A stretch of DNA of 64,000 nt from Aureococcus anophagefferens (GCF_000186865.1 NW_008705583.1:502412-566411), one strand, 5' to 3'; numbered from the stretch's first letter, positions 9,601 through 22,212 are shown. Program-made: numbers and translations. Notes: generated from the letters alone by a model not told the origin.

Positions 9601-12600
9601 ATCTACCGCGTCCTGGTCAAGTGCGAGAAGACGTTCGAGGCGCAGAAGCTCGACGGCTGCCTCAACGTCTGCCGCACGATCCTGGGCCAGGTCAACGAGT
9701 TCCGGCCCCACGTGCCCCTCGTCATCGCCCTGCGCCAGCAGGGCATGCGCGACCGCCACTGGGAGAACCTGTCGCAGAAGATCAAGGTCGACGTGAAGCC
9801 CGACGAGTCGTACACGCTCGAGACGATCTTCGAGATGAAGCTCCAGGACCACGTCGACGTCATCACCAAGATCAGCGAGGTCGCGGGCAAGGAGTACGCC
9901 ATCGAGAACTCGCTCGACACCATGGAGAAGGCCTGGAGCGACGTCACGCTCCAGATCGAGCCCTACAAGGAGACGGGCACGTCGATCTTGCGCGGCATCG
10001 ACGAGTACATGGCCCTGCTGGACGAGCACATCACGACGACCCAGGCCATGACCTTCTCCGCCTTCAAGGGCCCCTTCGAGGAGCGCATCGAGAAGTGGAA
10101 CACGACGCTCCAGATCGTCTCGGAGCTCATCGACGAGTGGGTCGCGGTCCAGAAGAACTGGCTCTACCTCCAGCCCATCTTCGACTCGCCGGACATCAAC
10201 AAGCAGCTGCCCGTCGAGGGCAAGCGCTTCGCGACCGTGGACAAGCACTGGCGCCAGACGCTCAACAGCGCGGCGAGTGGCACGACGCTCGCGATCCTCT
10301 TCTGCAACGACCCCAAGCTTCTCGAGCGCTTCCGCGAGTCGAACAAGCTGCTGGACATGGTCCAGAAGGGCCTGAGCGACTACCTCGAGACGAAGCGCGC
10401 GGGCTTCTCCCGGTTTTATTTTCTCAGCGACGGCGACCTCCTCGAGATCCTGTCGGAGACGAAGGACCCGCGCATGGTCCAGCCCCACCTCCGCAAGTGC
10501 TTCGAGGCGCGTGCTTCCCGCGTTTCTTTTGGTTTCGTTCGCGGACCCGACACTCTTCCCCATAGGGCATCAAGTCCCTCGACTTCGAGGCGGACCTGAC
10601 GATCTCGCGCATGAACTCGAGCGAGAAGGAGATCGTCGACTTCGTCGCGCCCGTGAACCCCGTGAACAAGAACATCGAGGACTGGATGGTCGAGATCAAC
10701 GTCGCCATGTGCAAGGCCGTGCGCGACCACATGATCCGCGCCGTGCGCGCCTACCCGGAGACGAAGCGGACGCGGTGGATGATCGAGTGGCCGGGCCAGG
10801 TCGTGCTCAACGGGTCGCAGGTCCACTGGACGCAGGAGGTCGAGGAGATCATGGCGTCCAAGGGCAACGCGGGCATCTTCGAGTACTACGAGCAGTGCAA
10901 GTCCCAGCTCCAGGACATGGTCATCCTCATCCGCACGGACCTGTCCAAGGGCCAGCGGACGACCGTCGGCGCGCTCGCGGTCATCGACGTGCACGCGCGC
11001 GACGTCATGAAGGCCATGGCCGACGCGGGCGTGTCGTCCTGCACGGACTTCGACTGGCAGTCGCAGATGCGCTTCTACTGGGAGGGCGACGACGCGTCGG
11101 GCGACCTCTGGGTCAAGCAGGTCGAGTCGAAGCGCGCCTACGGCTACGAGTACCTGGGCAACTCCTTCCGCCTCGTCATCACGCCGCTCACGGACAAGTG
11201 CTACATCACGATCATGGGCGCGCTGCAGATGATCCTCGGCGGCGCGCCCGCGGGGCCCGCGGGCACGGGCAAGACGGAGACGACGAAGGACCTCGCGAAG
11301 GCCCTCGCGAAGCAGTGCGTCGTCTTTAATTGCGCGCGCGCCGCGTCCGCGGCGCTCGATGCCATTTTTGACGTTAGCTACTCCTAGGTTCCGACGGCCT
11401 GGACTACCGCGCGATGGGCAAGTTCTTCAAGGGCCTCGCGTCCGCGGGCGCGTGGGCGTGCTTCGACGAGTTCAACCGCATCAACATCGAGGTCCTCAGC
11501 GTCATCGCCCAGCAGATCATGACGCTCCAGGGCGCCGTCCAGCGCAACGAGGAGCGCATCATGTTCGAGGACACGGACATCAACGTGAACCCGGAGTTCG
11601 CCGTCTTCATCACGATGAACCCGGGCTACGCGGGCCGCTCCGAGCTCCCGGACAACCTCGAGGCCTTGTTTAGACCCGTGGCCATGATGGTCCCCGACTA
11701 CGCCCTCATCGGCGAGATCATGCTCTTCTCCTACGGCTACATGGAGAACCGCAAGTGCGCGAAGAAGATGGTCGCGACGTTCCGGCTGTGCTCCGAGCAG
11801 CTCAGCAGCCAGGACCACTACGACTACGGCATGCGCGCCGTCAAGACCGTCATCACGGCCGCGGGCAACCTGAAGCGCGCGGCGCCGGAGGAGAACGAGG
11901 AGGCGCTGCTGCTCCGCGCGCTGCAGGACGTGAACGTGCCCAAGTTCCTCGCGCACGACCTGCCGCTCTTCGACGGCATCCTGTCGGACCTCTTCCCGGG
12001 CATCACGCGGCCGCCCTTCGACTACGGGCCCCTCATCACGTGCCTCAAGGCCGCCATCAGCGAGAAGACGCTCCAGGCCGTGCCCATCTTCATCCGCAAG
12101 AACATCGAGCTCTACGAGATGATCTGCGTGCGCCACGGCCTCATGGTCGTCGGCCCGACGGGCGGCGGCAAGTCGTCGAACATCCGCACGCTCCAGCGCG
12201 CGCTGACCATGCTCAACGAGCAGAACTTCGAGGGCAACCGCTACGAGAAGGTCGACATCCACCACCTCAACCCCAAGTCCATCACCATGGGCCAGCTCTA
12301 CGGCATGTTCGACGCGAACACGCACGAGTGGCAGGACGGCATCTTGGCGTCCATCGTGCGCCTCTGCATCAAGAACACGAAGCCGGACCTCCAGTGGGTG
12401 CTCTTCGACGGCCCCGTCGACGCGATCTGGATCGAGAACATGAACACGGTGCTCGACGACAACAAGAAGCTCTGCCTGACGTCCGGCGAGATCATGTCCC
12501 TGTCGGACCAGATGACGATGATGTTCGAGCCCGAGGACCTGGCCGTCGCGTCGCCCGCGACGGTGAGCCGCTGCGGCATGATCTACATGGAGCCCAAGTC

Positions 12601-15600
12601 GCTCGGCGCGGACCCCATCGTCCAGTCGTGGCTCCAGAAGCTCCCGGAGTCCTTCGGGGCGCCGCACAAGACCGTGCTGCAGACGCTTTTTGATACCTAT
12701 TTCGGCCCCGCGGCCGCGCTGATCCGCCGGAACCTGAACGAGCCGTTCCCGACGGTCGACGGCGCGCTCCTGGACGCGCTGCTGAACCTGATGGACTGCG
12801 CCTTCGAGCCCTTCCACCCCAAGGAGGGCGTGGAGCCGAAGACGGCCGAGGACGTCGACCTCGTGGCGACGCAGATCGAGCCCATCTTCATCTTCGCGTT
12901 CATCTGGTCCGCGTGTTGTACGGTGGACACGCGGGGCCGCCAGGTCATGGACGCGTGGCTGCGCAACTTCATGTTCATGAACGACAGCAAGCGCCAGATC
13001 CCCGCGGGCGGCTTCATCTACGACTACCTCTTCGACATGGAGAAGAACGAGTGGGTGCCGTGGATGGACACGGTCGCCGGCTACGAGCACGACGCCGCGG
13101 CGAGCTTCGCGGAGCTCATCATCCCGACGCTCGACAGCGTGCGCTACACCTATCTGCTCGACACGCTGGTGACGAACGGCAAGCACGTGATGATGAGCGG
13201 CCCCACGGGCACGGGCAAGACGGTGAACATCTCGCGCCACTTGCAGGGCGGCTTCCCGGACTCGTACGTGCCCATCTGCATCACCTTCTCGGCGCAGACG
13301 TCGGCGAACCAGATCCAGGACCAGCTCGACGGCAAGTGCGAGAAGCGGCGCAAGGGCATCTTCGGCCCCGCGGCGGGCAAGAAGTACGTCATCTTCGTCG
13401 ACGACGTGAACATGCCCATGAAGGAGGAGTACGGCGCGCAGCCGCCCATCGAGATCCTGCGCCAGTGGTTCGACAACGAGGGCTGGTACGACCGCAAGGC
13501 GCTGACGTTCCGGCGCATCATCGACGTCATCTTCGTCTGCGCGTGCGGCCCGCCCGGCGGCGGGCGCAACTCGCTGTCCGCGCGGTTCCCGCGCCACTTC
13601 AACACCGTGGGCTACACGCCCATGGAGGACAAGTCCATGCAGCTCATCTTCCAGACCATCCTGTCCAACTTTCTGACGACGAACCGCTTCGCGGACGAGA
13701 TCCAGGCGCTCTGCGGCGGCGTCGTCGACGCGACGATCCTGATCTACAACACGATTTTGAGCGATTTAAGGCCGACGCCGGCGAAGAGCCACTACCAGTT
13801 CAATCTGCGGGACATCTCCAAGGTCTTCCAGGGCGTGCTGATGGTCACGGCGCGCAACGTGAAGACCGCGCGCGACTTCGTGCGCTTGTTTACGCACGAG
13901 AACCAGCGCATCTTCGGCGACCGGCTCATCAACGCGGAGGACCACGCGTGGTTCGACGAGCTCATCTTGGCCGCCGCGGGCAAGCACTGCGGCGAGGACC
14001 ACAAGGCGTCCATCGAGTACCCCATCATCTTCGGCGACTTCATGGTCCCGGGCGCGGACCCGCGGCTCTACGAGGAGGTCAAGGACATGGCGCAGCTCCA
14101 GCCGACGATCGAGGAGTACCTGACGGAGTACAACCAGGACTCGAAGCAGCCCATGCACCTCGTCATGTTCATGGACGCCATCTCCCACGTGGCCCGCATC
14201 ACGCGCGTCATGCGCCAGCCCAAGGGCAACGTGCTGCTCCTGGGCGTCGGCGGCTCGGGCCGCCAGTCGCTCACGCGGCTCGCGACGTTCATGTGCGACT
14301 ACAAGATCTCCCAGATCGAGATCACCAAGGGCTTCGGCATGTCGGAGTGGCGCGAGGCGCTGAAGGAGGTGCTGCTGCTCGCGGGCATCAAGGCGCAGCC
14401 CGTCGTCTTCCTCTTCTCGGACACGCAGATCGTCTTCGAGTCCATGCTCGAGGACATCAACAACGTGCTCAACACGGGCGACGTGCCCAACATCTACGCC
14501 GTCGAGGACATGGACAACATCATGACGACGTGCAAGCAGGACTGCGTCCGCAAGCGCATCCAGCCGACGAAGCTCAACATCTTCGCGCAGTTCATCCAGC
14601 GCGTCATGGCCAACATCCACCTCGTGCTCTGCATGTCGCCCCTCGGCGAGGCCTTCCGCACGCGCCTCCGCAAGTTCCCGTCCATCGTCAACTGTGGGCG
14701 AGCCGCGTCCCCTGGGCTCGCCCCCCGCCCCGCCCCGCCCCGTCTCCCCCGCTCGAAACCCCCGCGCGCGCCGCAGGCTGCACGATCGACTGGTTCGCGG
14801 AGTGGCCCGAGGAGGCGCTCCAGTCCGTCGCGACGCGGTCCATGACGGAGACGGACCTGAAATTGGAGGAGCACCTCCAGTCCGTCGTGACCTTCGTCAA
14901 GCACGCGCACATGTCCGTCGCGCGCAAGTCCGAGACGTTCCTCTCGGAGCTCGGCCGCCACAACTACGTGACGCCGACGTCCTACCTCGAGCTGCTCTCG
15001 ACCTACAACCAGGTCCTGGGCTTGAAGCGCGACGAGGTCGGCACGCTCAAGAACCGGCTCCAGGTCGGCCTCGACAAGCTCATCTCGACGGCGACGCAGG
15101 TCGAGGCGCTCCAGGTGCAGCTCACGGACATGGAGCCCAAGCTCATCAAGACCCAGGCCGAGGTCGAGCAGATGATCATCCACATCGACGCCGACAAGAA
15201 GGACGCGGCGGAGACGCAGAAGGTCGTCGCCGCGGAGGAGGCGTCCGCGCGCGAGAAGGAGGCGGAGACGCAGGCCATCGCCGACGACGCGCAGAAGGAC
15301 CTGGACGAGGCCCTGCCCGCCCTCGACGAGGCCGTCAAGTGCCTGAATTCGCTGAAGAAGAGCGACATCGACGAGGTCAAGACCATGGGCAAGCCGCCCT
15401 TTGGCGTGAAGCTGACGATGGAGGCGTGCTGCATCATGTTCGGTGTGAAGCCCGAGATGGAGAAGGACCCCGCGAACCCGGGCAAGAAGATCATGAACTA
15501 CTTCAAGGCGGCCCAGAAGGAGGTGCTGAGTCTAGGCGCCAAGCTCATCGACAAGATGAAGGCCTACGACAAGGACAACATCCCGACGAAGATCATCTCG

Positions 15601-18600
15601 CAGATCGCGCCGTACATCGCGATGGAGGAGTTCCAGCCCTCCGTCATCGAGAAGGCCTCCAAGGCCTGCACGGCCATGTGCATGTGGGTGCGCGCCATGC
15701 ACAAGTACCACGAGGTGTCCGTCATGGTCGAGCCGAAGAAGAAGCTTTTGGCGGAGGCGACGGAGTCGCTGAAGATCACGCAGGCGGCCCTCGCGGTGGC
15801 CCAGGGCACGCTGAGCGAGGTCATGCAGAAGATCGCGCGCCTCGAGTCGGAGTTCAACGACGCCAACGCGAAGAAGGAGCAGCTGAAGAAGGACGTCGAC
15901 GAGTGCCGCGCGCGCCTCGACCGCGCGCAGAAGCTCATCGGCGGTCTCGGCGGCGAGCGGAGCCGCTGGACCGAGTCCTGCGCCAAGCTCGAGCTCGACT
16001 ACACGTCCCTCATCGGCGACTCCCTCATCTCCTCGGCGACGATCGCCTACAGCGGCCCCTTCACGCCCGACTTCCGCAAGGAGCTCACGCGCGACTGGCA
16101 GGACACGCTCCGCGAGCTCCAGCTGCCCCACACGGAGGGCTGCGACATCCGCCAGACCCTCGCCGACGCCGTCGCCATCCGCACCTGGACCATCTGCGGC
16201 CTGCCCCAGGACGCGTCCTCCGTGGAGAACGGCATCATCATGTCGCGCGCGAGGCGTTTTCCCTTGCTCATCGACCCCCAGGGCCAGGCGAACCGCTTCA
16301 TCAAGAACATGGGCAAGGACCCCCACCTCGCGGAGAACGGCATCGAGACGACGAAGCTCACGGAGAAGAACTTCCTGCGGACCCTCGAGAACGCGGTGCG
16401 CTTCGGCCGCTGGGTGCTCCTCGAGAACGTCGGCGAGACGCTCGACGCCGCGCTCGAGCCGCTGCTCCTCCAGCAGAAGTTCCTCCAGGGCGGCACGGAG
16501 ATGATCAAGATCGGCGACTCCACGATCCCCTGGAACGACTCGTTCAAGTTCTTCATGACGACGAAGATGCCGAACCCGCACTACGCGCCCGAGGTCTGCG
16601 TCAAGGTGTCTTTGCTGAACTTCGCGATCACGCCCGTGGGCCTGGAGGACCAGCTCCTGGGCGTCGTCGTCGTCGAGGAGCGGCCGGACATGGAGGAGAA
16701 GAAGAACTCGCTCGTGGTGGCGAACGCGTCGATGAAGAAGGAGCTCAAGGAGATCGAGGACAAGATTTTGTACATGCTCTCGAACTCGACGGGCAACATC
16801 CTCGACGACCACGAGCTCATCGAGACGCTCGCGTCGTCGAAGAAGACGTCCCAGGAGATCACGGCCAAGGTCGCCGAGGCCGAGACGACGGAGCGCGAGA
16901 TCGACACGAGCCGCGAGCGCTACCGCCCCGTGGCCTACCGCGCGACGATCCTGTACTTCTCCGTCGTCGGCCTCGCCGTCGTCGACCCCATGTACCAGTA
17001 CTCGCTCCAGTGGTTCACGGCGCTCTTCGTGGCGGCGATCCGCCTCGCGGACGCGAACGACGACCTCGAGGCGCGCCTGGAGATTTTGAACGACTTCTTC
17101 ACGTACTACGTCTACGTCAACGTCTGCCGGTCGCTCTTCGAGAAGGACAAGCTCCTCCTGTCCTTCCTCATGACGATCAAGATCCTCGAGGGCGCGGGCG
17201 ACATCGACCCCGTCGAGTGGCGCTTCCTCATCTCGGGCAAGGCGCCGAACCCGAAGACCGCGGAGAACCCCGCGCCGGAGGGCGCGCCGAGCGGCTGGCT
17301 CGACGGCCGCATGTGGTCCGAGGTTTTGATGCTCGGGGGCATGGAGAAGTTCGCGGGCTTCGAGAAGGACTTCGGGACCTACATCGACGAGTGGCGCAAG
17401 TACTACGACCACATCGAGCCCCACAAGGTCGCGCTCCCGGCCAAGTGGGAGTTCACCCTGAACTCGTTCCAGAAGCTCATGGTGCTCCGCGCGCTCCGCG
17501 CGGACAAGATCCCCGACGGCGTCATGAACTACGTCATCGAGAAGCTCGGCCAGCGCTTCATCGAGCCGCCGCCCTTCAACCTGCCGGCCTGCTACAAGGA
17601 CTCGTCGAACCTGACGCCCTTGATCTTCGTGCTCACGAAGGGCAGCGACCCGACGAAGGCGTTCAATTTGTTCTGCGCGGAGATGCGCTTCGACAAGAAG
17701 GTGAAGAAGCTGTCCCTGGGCCAGGGCCAGGGCACGAAGGCGACGAAGATGATCGAGGAGGCGACGCAGAAGGGGTCCTGGGTCTACCTCCAGAACTGCC
17801 ACCTCTTCATCTCCTGGCTCACGGAGCTCGAGCGCCTCTGCGACGGGCTGAGCCCCGACGCGACGCACAAGGACTTTCGGCTCTGGCTCACGTCCATGCC
17901 CTGCGGCGACTTCCCCGTGTCCATCCTCCAGAACGGCGTCAAGATGACGAACGAGCCGCCCAAGGGCCTCAAGGCGAACTTGAAATCGGTCTTCTTCAAG
18001 CTCGACGACGCGAAGCTCTCCGTGACGTCCAAGCCCGAGGCCTACCGCAAGCTGCTCTTCGCCCTCGTCTTCTTCCACGCGTCCGCGCAGGAGCGGCGCA
18101 AGTTCGGGCCTTTAGGGTGGAACGTGCCCTACGAGTTCAACGAGACGGATCTGGACATCTCCCGGGGCCAGCTCGAGATGTTCCTCGACTCCTACGAGTA
18201 CATCCCCTACCGCGTCCTCTGCTTCCTGACGTCCTACATCAACTACGGCGGCCGCGTGACGGACTACATCGATTTAAGGACGATCGACGTCATCATGAAG
18301 TCGTTCTACAACGAGCGCATCTTCGAGAAGGACTTCTGCTTCGACCCGGAGAAGATCTATAAATCCATCGACCCGGACCCGGAGAGCCCCCACGCGTCCT
18401 ACATGGAGTACATCGAGTCGCTGCCGCTCACGGCGGGCCCGTCGATCTTCGGCATGCACGAGAACGCGAACATCTCCTGCGCCTTCAACGAGGCCTTCAA
18501 GATGTTCGACACGCTGCTCAGCCTCGCGTCGTCCGGCGGCGGCGGCGGCGGCGGCGGCGGCTCCGAGGAGCTCATTGCGCGCGAGGTCGACGACATCACG

Positions 18601-19449
18601 GCCAAGCTCGAGAAGCGCGGCTTGTTCGACGTCCAGGCGATCCAGATGCAGTACCCCGTCGTCTACGAGGAGTCCATGAACACGGTGCTGGCCCAGGAGT
18701 GCATCCGCTACAACAAGCTCATCACGGTCATGGAGCTCACGCTCCCGGAGCTCGCGAAGGCGCTCCAGGGCTTGGTCGTCATGTCGAACGAGCTCGAGTC
18801 CATGGGCAACAGCATCGCCGTCGCCGCCGTGCCGTCGGCCTGGGAGTCCAAGGCCTACCCGTCGCTCAAGCCGCTGACGCCCTGGGTCGACGACCTCATG
18901 CAGCGCCTCGACTTCGTGCACACGTGGATCGACGCGGGCATCCCCATCACGTTCTGGATCAGCGGCTTCTACTTCCCCCAGGCCTTCCTCACGGGGTCCA
19001 TGCAGAACTTCGCGCGGTCGAAGCAGCTGCCCATCGACACCATCTCCTTCGACTTCATCATGCTCGACACGTTCAGCCCCGAGAGCATCAAGGAGAAGCC
19101 CGCGGACGGCGTCTACATCCGCGGCCTCTTCCTCGAGGGCGCGCGCTGGGACCCGGACATCCGCTCCCTCAACGACTCGCGCCCGAAGCAGCTCTACTCG
19201 CCGGCGCCCATCATGCACCTCAGCCCCGTCAAGGACCGCGTCGACCCGACGGGCGGCATCTACCGGTGCCCGATCTACAAGGTCCTCTCGAGGCGCGGCG
19301 TGCTCTCGACGACGGGCCACAGTACGAACTTCGTCATGTGGATCGAGATCCCCTCGAACAGGGAAGACGGCAAGAACAACCTCGGGCAGGCCGACCAGCT
19401 CACCTGGGCCAAGGGCGGCGTCGGCGCGTTCTGCTCGCTCAAGTTCTAG
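6700..19449 (+). CDS. Axonemal dynein heavy chain (monomeric inner-arm type, DNAH3/7/12-like)
   Basis: Exons 6700-10506, 10566-11331, 11388-14693 and 14777-19449 sum to 12552 nt: 4183 codons plus stop, the usual length for single-headed axonemal dyneins. The axonemal N-terminal signature DYTRTLNKIVF is present. The motor has four P-loop positions: AAA1 GPAGTGKTET (~1497), AAA2 GPTGGGKSS (~1779), AAA3 GPTGTGKTVN (~2129) and AAA4 GVGGSGRQS (~2477). A stalk coiled coil follows (~2650-3010) and a conserved C-terminal domain ends GAFCSLKF. It should power inner-arm ATP-driven sliding in the flagellum. The ATG at 6700 (MTSGETSDWPPP) is preferred; the frame is open to 6508 with poor composition. A nine-glycine run (18535-18561) interrupts the AAA6/C-terminal region. 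Subfamily assignment is from overall motif order, not an alignment. Confidence 0.95.
10507..10565 (+). other. Dynein intron 1, GC-AG, 59 nt
   Basis: Starts GCGCGTGCTTCCCGCG and ends CCCCATAG. Removing it joins KCFE to GIKSLDFEADL in phase 0, as expected for dynein. No GT in this stretch gives the right phase. Confidence 0.88.
11332..11387 (+). other. Dynein intron 2, GC-AG, 56 nt
   Basis: Starts GCGCGCGCCGCGTCC and ends TACTCCTAG; phase 1. Splicing T to GTTCCGAC restores VVFNCSDGLDYRAMGKFF, the conserved AAA1 sequence. Read through, the frame stops at 11385-11387. Confidence 0.92.
14694..14776 (+). other. Dynein intron 3, GT-AG, 83 nt
   Basis: Starts GTGGGCGAGCCGCGTCC and ends CGCCGCAG; phase 1. 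It restores FPSIVNCCTIDWFAEWP, a strongly conserved dynein stretch. The interior is C rich. Confidence 0.9.
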
Positions 19450-19460
19450 GCGCGCGTAAT

Positions 19461-20204
19461 TTACCCGACGTCCACCGGGGAGGCCCGCTCGCCCGCCGAG
19501 GCGTGGGGCGCATTCGGCTCGAAGCCCGCGGCGAGCGTCGCCACGAGGAGGCTCGGCGTGAGCACGCGGACCTCGTCGTCCGCGGCGAGGGGCGCCGCGT
19601 CGACGTAGCCGCCGTGCGTCCAGCGGTGGAGCCGCCCGCGCCATTTGAGCCACGCGGAGTCGTCCGCGCTCCGTAGGACGAAGGCGCCGTCGGGCAGCGC
19701 CGCCGGCGCCGCGGCGGGCAGCCGGCGCGCGAGGCGCTCGTCGTGGAGCGCGGCGTCGATCGATCCCGCGGTCCACTGGCCGTTCGGATGCGCCGCGCGC
19801 CAGCACGCGAGGAAGCGCGTGAAATCGGCCCGCCGGCAGCACGCGCAGGGCCGATGTCCCGCCGCCATGCTCGTCGGCTCGTCCAGGAAGAAGAGCTCGG
19901 TGTAGCGCCGCGGCGCCATGAGCGTCCGCTTCCTCCCGTTGAAGGCGCGGTTGTCGTCGCGCTGCACCTTTCGCGTGCGATCGACGCGCAATCGGCACGA
20001 CAGCCACATCTTGCCGCGGTGCTGGCGCACGAGGTTGCGACGGTCGTCGTGGAGGACGCCTCGGTTCCCGAACATGGCCGTCGGATCCGGATAGCGCTCC
20101 GCAGTGCGCACGATGGCGCCATGCGGCGTGACTCGGTTCTGCAACGGGCGCGGCGGCGCGGTCCGCAGCGGTTGCTCTTCCTCGGGTGTGCGCGGCCTCT
20201 TCAT
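19461..20204 (-). CDS. Conserved bacterial-type protein with Ada-like Cys cluster
   Basis: 247 residues, intronless. The core has the pattern FGNRGVLHDD, a basic strand around KMWLSCRLR, MAPRRYTELFFLDEPTSMAAG and GHRPCACCRRADFTRFL. From memory this order matches an uncharacterised protein family of about 200 residues common in bacteria. The PCxxCR element looks like half of the metal-binding site of Ada-type DNA repair proteins, which is a hint and not an assignment. The second half (LPDGAFVL, WLKWRGRLHRWTHGGY, VRVLTPSLLVATLAAGF) is beta rich. It lies tail to tail with the dynein gene, 11 bp apart. Horizontal acquisition from bacteria is plausible. Substrate and role are unknown. Confidence 0.75.
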   Translation of the reverse strand: MKRPRTPEEEQPLRTAPPRPLQNRVTPHGAIVRTAERYPDPTAMFGNRGVLHDDRRNLVRQHRGKMWLSCRLRVDRTRKVQRDDNRAFNGRKRTLMAPRRYTELFFLDEPTSMAAGHRPCACCRRADFTRFLACWRAAHPNGQWTAGSIDAALHDERLARRLPAAAPAALPDGAFVLRSADDSAWLKWRGRLHRWTHGGYVDAAPLAADDEVRVLTPSLLVATLAAGFEPNAPHASAGERASPVDVG

Positions 20205-20320
20205 TACACCTTACGCAGAGCTACATCGTCAGGGCAGCTTGACAGTTTCAAGTTCAGCGACAACGTCGGCCAGACTCCCTCACAAGTGATGGTGTGATCG
20301 ACGGAATAGACTGGATGTAA

Positions 20321-21353
20321 ATGGCACCGCCGCGCTTGGTCGTCGCAACGCTCGCGGCGTCGGCGTCCGCGCTCGTCGCGTACGCGCTCGTGGCGCGGAA
20401 CCGGCGCCGCGCGCGCGAGCGTCAGCGCCGCAGCGGTGGTCTGTCGTTGGAAGACGCCTTCGGAGAGGTGATGACACTCTCGCCGAGCCGGACCTACCGG
20501 CTCCTCGATGGTGCCGGTGGCAGCACGCTCGTCGTGTGCGTGCACGGCCTCACCGGCGACTCGCGCCAGTTCTGCTACCTGGCGCCGCTCCTCGCTTCGG
20601 CCGAGGGCGTCGCGGCCGTCGCGTGCGTCGACCTGCCCGGCCACGGCGCGTCGTCGTGCGCCGACCCCTGGCGCGACGACGTCGGCGACGCCGCCGTCGA
20701 ATCCATCGCCGCCGTCGTCGCCGACGCCGCGACGCGGTCGCGCGCGGCGGACCTCGTCGTCGTCGGCTTCTCGATGGGCACGCTCCACGCGACGCGCTAC
20801 GCGGACGCCGTCCTCGGCGGCGCCGCTCGCGGGTCTCGCGCTCATCTGCCCCGTGCTCGACACGCTCGGGGACTCGTCTCTCGAGCGGGCCTTCGTCGCG
20901 TCGCCGCTCTTTCGGATCGGCTGGTCGGGCCTCGACCGCGGCGCGCCCTACGTCGTCGCATCGCAGGCCGGGGACTTCGAGAAGGCCCTGGCGGTCGGCG
21001 CCCACGGGGCCTACGCGCGGCAGGCCGAGCGCCACGTCGCGCAGCAGGTCCGCGGCAACGCCGGCTACGTGGACCGCGTCGGCGCGGAGATCCGCCACCT
21101 CCTGAGCGGCGAGCCCGGCGACGCGACGTTCCTCCAGGACGCGCTCGCGAGCGTGATCCGCCGGCCCGGGAGGCCCAAGCTCCTCCTCGTCTACGGCGCG
21201 GACGACACCGTCGTCGGCGGCGGGATCGTGTCGCACGACGAGGACGCGCTCCGGGCCGCGGCGGCCGTCGTCGTGCTCGACGGCGCGGGCCACAAGCCCA
21301 TCATGACGCACCCACAAGGGGTCCTCGACGCGCTGCGCGCGCACGTCTTGTAA
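20321..21353 (+). CDS. Membrane-anchored alpha/beta hydrolase with a +1 frame break
   Basis: A single N-terminal hydrophobic segment (ATLAASASALVAYALV) is followed by an Arg-rich stop-transfer, then an alpha/beta hydrolase fold like monoacylglycerol lipases. VVCVHGLTGDSRQF holds the oxyanion HG. GFSMGTLHATRY holds the nucleophile Ser. YGADDTVV gives the likely acid and DGAGHKPIM the catalytic His. The first part (20321 to ~20824) and the rest (~20825-21353) are in different frames. Conserved sequence runs straight through, DAVLGG then LAGLALICPVLDT, so one surplus base lies near 20822-20828 and no intron fits. The span is 1033 nt, one more than a multiple of three. Either an assembly or sequencing error, or a recent null allele. 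All catalytic residues remain recognisable. Confidence 0.75.
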
Positions 21354-21366
21354 GAGTCAGATGGTA

Positions 21367-22212
21367 TTAGTTCCCAGGCTGGCGGGACAGGATATATTTC
21401 CATTTGAGTCCGTCATGACATCCATCATCGAGGGCATTGATAATAAAGGCCGGCTGCCTGCGTACGACGAGTGGAGGACGTTTAGAGTCCCATCCAGGAG
21501 GACCGAACACATCATCCGCTTGAAAATCCTTCAAGCGCGGCTTCCGAAACAGAAGCGATCCCGATCGCAGCCTGTCCCTGTCGTTCCCTGTGTCCCAGTC
21601 GACAGCGCAGATATTTCCCTTTAGTTCGACGTAAATCTTCGCGTTCTCGTCGGGGAGCAGCAACCGCGCCGTCGAATTCCGCGGGATGCGAATTTTGTTC
21701 GACTTGATGTCGTTCTCTGTGATTCGTTGCGTTAACGACTTGTAGTCGTTCTCTGTGATTGGTTGCGTTAACGCGACATCGAGCTCATCGAAGTTCCGCT
21801 TGCGCGTTTCGTCCGGAGCCGCCGCGGCGGCCGGCCCGGGGAGCTCAGGTTCGTTGGCAGCCATGGGTTCATCGGGAACCGCGGGCTCGGCAGGCGCGGC
21901 GGTTTCGGCGGGAGCGGCGGGCTCGGGCGTGGTATTTCCCTCGAGCTCGGCGATGCGCGCCGCCTGTTCCTTGATGATCTCCTCCTTCTGCTCGAGTGTC
22001 TTCTGCAGCGCAGCCTTCTCCTCCTTGAGCGTGGCTATCTCATCCTTCTGCTTCTCGATGAAAGCGTGGGCGTACTTGCGCGCGTCCTCTTCGTCGAGCT
22101 TCTCCTCTTTGATCACGACGCGCTCTTGCTGCGCCTCGTCGAGGAGGCGGAGGCCGGCATTCAGAGGCGCGAGATCCTGCGGCCCGTCGGCTTCGATGTC
22201 TTGCAGAGCCAT
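21367..22212 (-). CDS. Coiled-coil protein with a novel C-terminal domain
   Basis: 281 residues from the ATG complementary to 22210-22212 (MALQDIEADGPQD). Residues ~25-85 are a charged coiled coil (KDEIATLKEEKAALQKTL), followed by an Ala/Pro/Glu-rich linker. Residues ~165-190 hold a duplicated 12-residue unit, LTQPITENDYKS and LTQRITENDIKS. The C-terminal ~95 residues are globular (IYVELKGNICAVDWD, RSGSLLFRKPRLKDF). The 3' half is clearly less GC rich than neighbouring genes, with A/T at third positions, which suggests a lineage-specific or acquired gene. It is divergent from the tyrosinase-like gene (ATGs 62 bp apart) and convergent with the hydrolase. Family unknown. Confidence 0.6.
   Translation of the reverse strand: MALQDIEADGPQDLAPLNAGLRLLDEAQQERVVIKEEKLDEEDARKYAHAFIEKQKDEIATLKEEKAALQKTLEQKEEIIKEQAARIAELEGNTTPEPAAPAETAAPAEPAVPDEPMAANEPELPGPAAAAAPDETRKRNFDELDVALTQPITENDYKSLTQRITENDIKSNKIRIPRNSTARLLLPDENAKIYVELKGNICAVDWDTGNDRDRLRSGSLLFRKPRLKDFQADDVFGPPGWDSKRPPLVVRRQPAFIINALDDGCHDGLKWKYILSRQPGN
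21701..21772. repeat. Tandem 36-bp duplication
   Basis: Units 21701-21736 and 21737-21772 differ at only a few bases and encode the duplicated 12-residue motif of the minus-strand coiled-coil protein. Confidence 0.85.

Noticed and set aside
11384..18078. Several 300-850-codon minus-strand frames across the dynein gene
   Set aside because: Antisense shadows produced by codon third-position GC bias; no family motif.
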